Position numbers and translations under genes: made by a program. From Treponema sp. (GTDB taxonomy: Bacteria; Spirochaetota; Spirochaetia; Treponematales; Treponemataceae), in contig JAFYDO010000134.1 of NCBI GenBank assembly GCA_017544745.1, positions 1 to 10,766 of the forward strand: 10,766 nucleotides of DNA, in the 5' to 3' direction. Positions 6,826-10,766 of the stretch are shown in pieces. The notes beneath the pieces were generated by a model. It did not search any database. It saw nothing but the letters and a program-made list of their open reading frames with translations, and was not told where the DNA came from. Numbering within the stretch: position 1 is the stretch's first letter; each line of letters begins with the position of its first letter.

Positions 6826-9198
6826 ATGAAAAATTTTCTCATTAAAACAACGTTGGTTTTGTGCCTTCTGGTACAATCTGTATATGCTCAAAGCACAAAA
6901 CCTTTATATCAGTTACCCGGAAAAACTCCGGCCTCTACAGAATATCAGGTAGAAAACGATGTTTTCCTTGTAGGTTCAGATTCAGGTCTTTTTAAGGTAA
7001 CCTCTACAAATAATGTAATTCCTCTTTGGACCGAAGGCCGTGTAGATCAGATAGTAAGGGTATCGCTGCCAGAATTCATAGGAAACGCCATTGTCGGCTC
7101 AAAGGACGCCTGGTTTTTCCGCACCCAAAAGGGACTTTTTTATTCCGAAGACTTAAAAACCTTTATAGAAAAAGATAATGGACTTGCTTTTCTTACAGTA
7201 AAAAAATACGACGGCAAAAAGGCAACCTTAGTTCAGCAGATTCAGGAACTCAAAGATTTTTGCGTTAATCCTGTAAACAATATGGAAATGGTAACTGCCA
7301 CAAAGGATGCAGTTTATTATTCTGCCGATGCAGGAGATACCTGGACCTCCCTTGGTTCTATGAGTAAGACAACACCGGGTGTAAAAGCAGTTGCAGTTGC
7401 TACAATAGAAGGAGAGTCTGTTGTATTTATGTCTCACCCGATTTTCGGACTTTCCTATATTTTCCCACAGAAAAAGAATGCAATGTGGAACGATGTAGAA
7501 GAAGGCTTTGAAAAAATGCAGTCGCTTACTTCTCCGGACGAAATTGCAGATATTCTTCCTGTTGTGCGCACAAATGCAGACGGCACTAAGTTTACAGAGA
7601 TTTTCCTTTCTCAGTCTTACCTGCCTTGTATTTATAAATTTGACTGGGAAAACAAAAAGGGCGTACTTTTGTATAAGAGTACCGAACCTGTAGATTCTTT
7701 TGACGGACTTACAACCATTAATGATGTTCTTGTTTACACTCATCTGGAAGGAATTGGCGCTCTTGATATGGATACCTATAAAAGCCCTGGAACTCCAACT
7801 AATTTTTCAGACTGGAATAAAGCCTTTGCTGCAGTTCCAGGTATGATTAATTCAGCCTGGGTGCCTCAGTCCCGCAGTGGTTTTTCAAAGGGAATCCTTC
7901 TTAATGAGCTTTGGCTGCTTTATCCAGGCACAATCAATTCTCCTTATGCCGAAAAAGCAAACGGAAAAAAAGCAATTTATGCTTCTGCCTACCAGTGCCG
8001 TAACCAGGAAGGTGTAAATAAATTCAAAAAGGCTATCAAAGACCGCAATATGAATGCAGTCGTAATAGATATGAAGGATGACTACGGATTTTTACGTTAT
8101 CAGACCAAAGATCCTCTAGTAATGGAAAAAGGTACAGTTTCCACCTACGCAGTAGACCTTGAACGATTTATAGACGATTTTAAGAAAGAAAATATTTATC
8201 TTATTGCACGTATCGTAACTTTCAAAGACCGCTCGCTTACAAAATATGCAAACGGAAAATATGCAGTCTGGGATTCAAAATACAACAGAGCCTGGACCGG
8301 TATAAAAGATTACGAATCAATTACAGATGATGAAGGAAACGTAACCGGAACCGAAACCGTATACTATGATGAAAACTGGGTAGACCCATATTCCGAAGAA
8401 GTATGGGAATATAATATTGCCATTGCCAAGGAGCTTATTGCACGAGGCTTTGACGAAATTCAGTTTGACTACATCCGTTTCCCTACAGACGGACTTAATC
8501 TTAACAACGCAAAATACCGCTGGCAGGATAAGGGAATGGACAAGGAATCTGCCTTAATTTCGTTCCTTTCTTATGCCCGCGAAAATATTGATGCACCAAT
8601 CGGTATAGATATTTACGGTGCAAACGGCTGGTATCGCAGTGGAACCCGTACAGGTCAGGATTCAGAGATGCTTGCAGAATACGTAGATGTAATTGGTCCT
8701 ATGTTCTATCCAAGTCACTTTGAACAGACTTTCTTAAACTACGCACCTTATGCAGACAGAACTTACCGCATTTACTACTACGGTTCATTCCGTAATACAA
8801 TCATGGCTCGTAACCGTGCACTCATAAGACCTTGGGTTCAGTCCTTCTATATTGGTGTAAGCTATGACCGTCAGTATTATGACGAAGACTATATCCGTAA
8901 AGAGTTTTTTGGTGTACGAGACTCAATCAACCGCGGCTACATGTGCTGGAACAATTCCGGCGAATATGGAGTAACCCCGCGCGATGTAACCGATACCGAA
9001 ACCTTTACCGGTACTGCACATGAGTCTTCGTGGGAATTTAAAAAGCCCGCAATCGGTACAACTATGAAGCCGCTGCCGTCCGATGATGTAGATCTTTCGG
9101 TTCTGGACAGCATCTTAAATCTGTATACCGACGATAATGATGATGCCTATTATTCTCCGTTATTGCAAAGCACTAATGTAAAACGGTATCATAACTAG
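6826..9198 (+). CDS. Secreted DUF4015 glycoside-hydrolase-like protein with propeller-like N-terminus
   Basis: The 790-residue product starts with a Sec signal peptide (MKNFLIKTTLVLCLLVQSVYA, about 21 residues). Residues about 22-370 look like a beta-propeller: short strands with repeated GLF or GLxY turns, one canonical Asp box (SADAGDTW, 166-173) and a degenerate one at 106-112 (YSEDLKTF). The C-terminal part matches the DUF4015 putative glycosyl hydrolase family as I know it. Features include NMNAVVIDMKDDYG (408-421), FDEIQFDYIRFP (542-553), GIDIYGANGW (from 593) and YVDVIGPMFYPSHF (619-632), the usual acidic strand ends of a TIM-like barrel. Asp415, Asp543, Glu544, Asp548 and Asp595 are candidate active-site acids; which are catalytic is unknown. 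The start at 6826 has only a weak ribosome site, but it gives the signal peptide directly. A role in the periplasm or at the surface on a polysaccharide is inferred; no substrate can be named. Confidence 0.88.
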   Translation: MKNFLIKTTLVLCLLVQSVYAQSTKPLYQLPGKTPASTEYQVENDVFLVGSDSGLFKVTSTNNVIPLWTEGRVDQIVRVSLPEFIGNAIVGSKDAWFFRTQKGLFYSEDLKTFIEKDNGLAFLTVKKYDGKKATLVQQIQELKDFCVNPVNNMEMVTATKDAVYYSADAGDTWTSLGSMSKTTPGVKAVAVATIEGESVVFMSHPIFGLSYIFPQKKNAMWNDVEEGFEKMQSLTSPDEIADILPVVRTNADGTKFTEIFLSQSYLPCIYKFDWENKKGVLLYKSTEPVDSFDGLTTINDVLVYTHLEGIGALDMDTYKSPGTPTNFSDWNKAFAAVPGMINSAWVPQSRSGFSKGILLNELWLLYPGTINSPYAEKANGKKAIYASAYQCRNQEGVNKFKKAIKDRNMNAVVIDMKDDYGFLRYQTKDPLVMEKGTVSTYAVDLERFIDDFKKENIYLIARIVTFKDRSLTKYANGKYAVWDSKYNRAWTGIKDYESITDDEGNVTGTETVYYDENWVDPYSEEVWEYNIAIAKELIARGFDEIQFDYIRFPTDGLNLNNAKYRWQDKGMDKESALISFLSYARENIDAPIGIDIYGANGWYRSGTRTGQDSEMLAEYVDVIGPMFYPSHFEQTFLNYAPYADRTYRIYYYGSFRNTIMARNRALIRPWVQSFYIGVSYDRQYYDEDYIRKEFFGVRDSINRGYMCWNNSGEYGVTPRDVTDTETFTGTAHESSWEFKKPAIGTTMKPLPSDDVDLSVLDSILNLYTDDNDDAYYSPLLQSTNVKRYHN

Positions 9199-9200
9199 GT

Positions 9201-10589
9201 ATGGCACTTAATCAGTACACACCCGAAGAACCAATTTCTTCTATTGCAACAGCTCTTGCTCCGGCCGCCCTTGGCATAGTCCGCGTTTCCGGCAAGGGCT
9301 GCATCGAACTTGTAAGCAAAGTTTTTTCACGACCAAAAGCCCTCCTCGAAGCACCTGGTAACACATTGGTTTACGGTTGGATACAGAAAATCGACGAGGT
9401 CATGTGCGCCGTTTATCGTGCTCCCAAATCCTACACCGGCGAAGATATGGTAGAAATCTTTTGTCACGGAGGTCCTGCTGTTGTTACCGCTATCCAAAAC
9501 CTTATGCTCAAAAGCGGATTCAGACAGGCAAACAGAGGAGAGTACACCTTTCGTGCCTATATAAACGGCAAAACAGATTTGACCAAGGCCGAAGCTGTAC
9601 GCGAAATTATAGACAGCCATACAGATGATTCGCGCTCTCATGCCGCAGGACGCCTTGCGGGTGCTCTTTACGAAGAAATTGATTCAATAAAAAAGCTTAT
9701 AGTTGATACAGTTGCTGCAATTGAGGTAGAAATTGAATATCCCGAAGATGAAGAAAATTTTTCCGACACCTTTGATTGCAGCAATCTTGAACAGGCAGTA
9801 AATCGTCTCCAAAGCCTTGTAGATTCCTGGAAGGGCGAAAAACTTTACCAGGACGGGGCCCGGGTAGTGCTTGCAGGCCGTACAAATGCAGGAAAATCTT
9901 CCTTATTTAATGCAATTTTAAAAGAAGAACGCGCCATTGTAAGCGATATAGAAGGCACCACCCGCGACTGGCTCGAAAGCTGGGCTAGCATAAACGGCAT
10001 TCCGGTCCGCCTTTTTGATACCGCAGGCCTTCGTAATACAGATGATGTAATAGAAGCCAAGGGTGTAGAAATAAGCAAAAGCCTTGTACACGAAGCAGAT
10101 GTTGTTTTGTATCTGATTGACAGTTCAGAAGGCATGAACGAAGAAGATAAAGCTTTTGTTGAAAATTGCACCGTGCCTTTGATTATTGTCTGGACAAAAA
10201 CCGACCTCCCGTCATTGCGAGGAGCGTCGACACCATCGTCATTGCGAGCGCAGCGTGGCAATCTACGACATTCCTCCGAAGTAAGCCTTTCTTCCAAAAC
10301 CGGATCCGGCCTTTCAGAACTTTTTGACAAAATCCAAACCCTCCTCACCGCCGGCCTTTCCACCGAACGCACCCAGGCAGGTTTGGGTTCTGCCCGCCAG
10401 AAGGATGCCGTTGCCGAAGCCCTTGAACGGGTAAAACATGCCCTTGCTGCAGCTTCCGACGACTATTCCTTAGATGCTGTAGTCCAGGATTTGGAAGACG
10501 CCCTCGATTCCTTAGGCGAAGTAACCGGCATAGTTACCCCAGACGACGTCCTGGGCACCATTTTTGCCAACTTCTGCGTCGGAAAATAA
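9201..10589 (+). CDS. mnmE: tRNA uridine-5-carboxymethylaminomethyl modification GTPase MnmE (TrmE)
   Basis: MnmE works with MnmG in the cytoplasm to modify U34 of certain tRNAs, using GTP and a formyl-folate derivative. The 462-residue product has the expected order. The N-terminal folate-binding domain shows SSIATALAPAALGIVRVSG, SYTGEDMVEIFCHGG and RGEYTFRAYINGKTDLTKAEA. A helical region follows. The G domain has G1 GRTNAGKS (226-233), G2 GTTRD (252-256), G3 DTAGLR (273-278), G4 TKTD (332-335, Thr in place of the usual Asn) and G5 SSKTG (364-368). The C-terminus is FCVGK with the conserved Cys. Length is slightly above the usual 450-455 because an interspersed repeat is translated in frame between G4 and G5 (about residues 337-356). 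The gene begins two bases after the preceding stop with little ribosome site of its own, so it is probably translationally coupled. Confidence 0.96.
   Translation: MALNQYTPEEPISSIATALAPAALGIVRVSGKGCIELVSKVFSRPKALLEAPGNTLVYGWIQKIDEVMCAVYRAPKSYTGEDMVEIFCHGGPAVVTAIQNLMLKSGFRQANRGEYTFRAYINGKTDLTKAEAVREIIDSHTDDSRSHAAGRLAGALYEEIDSIKKLIVDTVAAIEVEIEYPEDEENFSDTFDCSNLEQAVNRLQSLVDSWKGEKLYQDGARVVLAGRTNAGKSSLFNAILKEERAIVSDIEGTTRDWLESWASINGIPVRLFDTAGLRNTDDVIEAKGVEISKSLVHEADVVLYLIDSSEGMNEEDKAFVENCTVPLIIVWTKTDLPSLRGASTPSSLRAQRGNLRHSSEVSLSSKTGSGLSELFDKIQTLLTAGLSTERTQAGLGSARQKDAVAEALERVKHALAAASDDYSLDAVVQDLEDALDSLGEVTGIVTPDDVLGTIFANFCVGK
10210..10267 (+). repeat. Palindromic interspersed repeat, one full and one partial copy, inserted in frame in mnmE
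   Basis: CGTCATTGCGAG occurs twice, at 10210-10221 and 10237-10248, exactly 27 bases (nine codons) apart. The second copy continues as CGCAGCGTGGCAATCTACG to 10267. Its ends pair as CGT/ACG and ATTGC/GCAAT around a GC-rich centre, an imperfect palindrome. The first copy breaks off after GGAGCG. I recognise TCATTGCGAG...GGCAATCT as a type of short interspersed repeat found in many unrelated bacterial genomes. It is translated as PSLRGASTPSSLRAQRGNLR (residues 337-356) without disturbing the frame, in the loop after the G4 motif. The local base composition is more GC-rich than the flanks. Confidence 0.75.
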
Positions 10590-10596
10590 CCCCCGC

Positions 10597-10621
10597 GGTC
10601 CCTGAGCCTGTCGAAGGGTCC
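10597..10621 (+). repeat. Short interspersed palindrome-like repeat (CCCTGAGCCTGTCGAAGGG type) after mnmE
   Basis: The core CCCTGAGCCTGTCGAAGGG is flanked by GGT and TCC, giving outer arms GGTCCCT and AGGGTCC that pair except for one T-T mismatch. This resembles a dispersed intergenic repeat with a CTTCGACA..CTCAGGG core that I know from many bacterial genomes. It starts seven bases after the mnmE stop. A transcript could fold here, but no U tract follows, so it is not a classic intrinsic terminator. It is a second, different repeat type within 400 bases of the one inside mnmE. Confidence 0.65.
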
Positions 10622-10622
10622 T

Positions 10623-10671
10623 CAAAATCTGTGTGATAATCTTTTACATTGACCACATCCCCAAAATCTGT
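10623..10671 (+). repeat. 10-base direct repeat pair upstream of the tRNA gene
   Basis: CAAAATCTGT occurs at 10623-10632 and 10662-10671, 39 bases apart start to start. The second copy ends just before the -10 box of the tRNA promoter. It may be a trace of a small duplication or a paired binding site; chance cannot be excluded at this length. Confidence 0.35.
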
Positions 10672-10677
10672 TATATT
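10649..10677 (+). promoter_or_regulatory. Sigma70-type promoter for the tRNA gene
   Basis: A -35 box TTGACC (10649-10654) and a -10 box TATATT (10672-10677) are separated by 17 bases, each box one mismatch from consensus. Transcription would start near 10684, about eight bases before the tRNA 5' end at 10692. The spacing, match and position directly ahead of a tRNA make this the most convincing promoter in the window. Confidence 0.7.
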
Positions 10678-10691
10678 TACTCTAACATTTC

Positions 10692-10766
10692 GGGCCATTA
10701 GCTCAGTGGTTAGAGCAGAGGACTCATAATCCTTTGGTCCTAAGTTCAAGTCTAGGGATTAGACGG
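10692..10766 (+). tRNA. tRNA-Ile2 (anticodon CAT), 3' end aberrant or truncated
   Basis: The 5' part folds well: acceptor 5' strand GGGCCAT, TA, D stem GCTC/GAGC with loop AGTGGTTA, anticodon stem GAGGA/TCCTT, loop CTCATAA with anticodon CAT at 10725-10727, then variable loop TGGTC and T loop TTCAAGT. The D-arm and anticodon-loop sequence is very like Escherichia coli tRNA-Ile2, whose C34 is converted to lysidine by TilS to read AUA. Elongator tRNA-Met is the alternative. The initiator is excluded because the anticodon stem lacks three G-C pairs. A sound gene should continue CTTAG then ATGGCCC, but after C10752 T10753 the sequence reads AGGGATTAGACGG, which pairs with neither the T stem properly nor the acceptor. 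The gene is therefore broken, chimeric or misassembled in its last bases. Confidence 0.7.

Noticed and set aside
6316..6891. Minus-strand open frame of 191 codons across the HD-GYP/DUF4015 junction
   Set aside because: It is antisense to the conserved HD-GYP motifs and the DUF4015 signal peptide, and shows no recognisable domain or start signal.
10210..10267. CRISPR-like direct repeats within mnmE
   Set aside because: There are only one full and one partial copy, they are translated in frame, and they match a dispersed palindromic repeat type rather than repeat-spacer units.
10597..10621. Intrinsic terminator after mnmE
   Set aside because: The arms pair only imperfectly with an internal mismatch, and no U run follows; a dispersed repeat explains it better.
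10534..10749. Minus-strand open frame of 71 codons over the mnmE end, repeat and tRNA
   Set aside because: It spans three unrelated + strand features and translates the dispersed repeat (STGSGTAG), a common artefact of this repeat type.

Overview
The window carries five protein genes, all on the + strand and tightly packed, followed by a tRNA gene that runs to the right edge. Three pieces of evidence suggest a Gram-negative host with an outer membrane: four large envelope proteins, Sec signal peptides wherever an N-terminus is visible, and two regions that look like outer-membrane beta strands. The moderate-GC codon use, the long Ig-like surface protein, the secreted DUF4015 protein and MnmE together look to me like a spirochaete, most likely a host-associated Treponema. 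This assignment is inference from overall style, not from a marker gene.

Layout. Positions 2-4054 hold the 3' part of a very large protein. It has a regular array of Ig-like repeats (about 90-118 residues each) and a C-terminal block of about 170 residues that resembles an outer-membrane beta domain and ends in Phe. After 28 bases comes a 385-residue secreted protein (4083-5240) with a helical N-terminal half and a beta-rich C-terminal half. It overlaps by 14 bases the next gene (5227-6792), a membrane protein with a long periplasmic coiled coil, one transmembrane helix and a degenerate cytoplasmic HD-GYP domain. Next is a secreted 790-residue protein (6826-9198) with a beta-propeller-like N-terminus and a DUF4015 glycoside-hydrolase-like barrel. 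Two bases later begins mnmE (9201-10589), the tRNA-modification GTPase. The last 180 bases hold an interspersed repeat, a good sigma70-type promoter and a tRNA-Ile2(CAT) gene whose 3' end does not fold.

How the genes may work together. The spacing (28, -14, 33 and 2 bases) suggests one transcript. I infer that the first three genes, and perhaps the fourth, form an envelope module. In it, a surface Ig-like fibre and an outer-membrane/periplasmic partner would be linked to a coiled-coil inner-membrane protein that may sense a cytoplasmic cyclic dinucleotide through a dead HD-GYP domain. This is LapD-like inside-out logic built from different parts. mnmE is probably a housekeeping gene at the end of the transcript.

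The most notable sequence-level oddities are: (1) a palindromic interspersed repeat, plus a partial second copy, inserted in frame in the MnmE G domain between G4 and G5; (2) loss of most metal-ligand positions in the HD-GYP domain; and (3) a tRNA gene that departs from tRNA structure within its T arm near the window edge.
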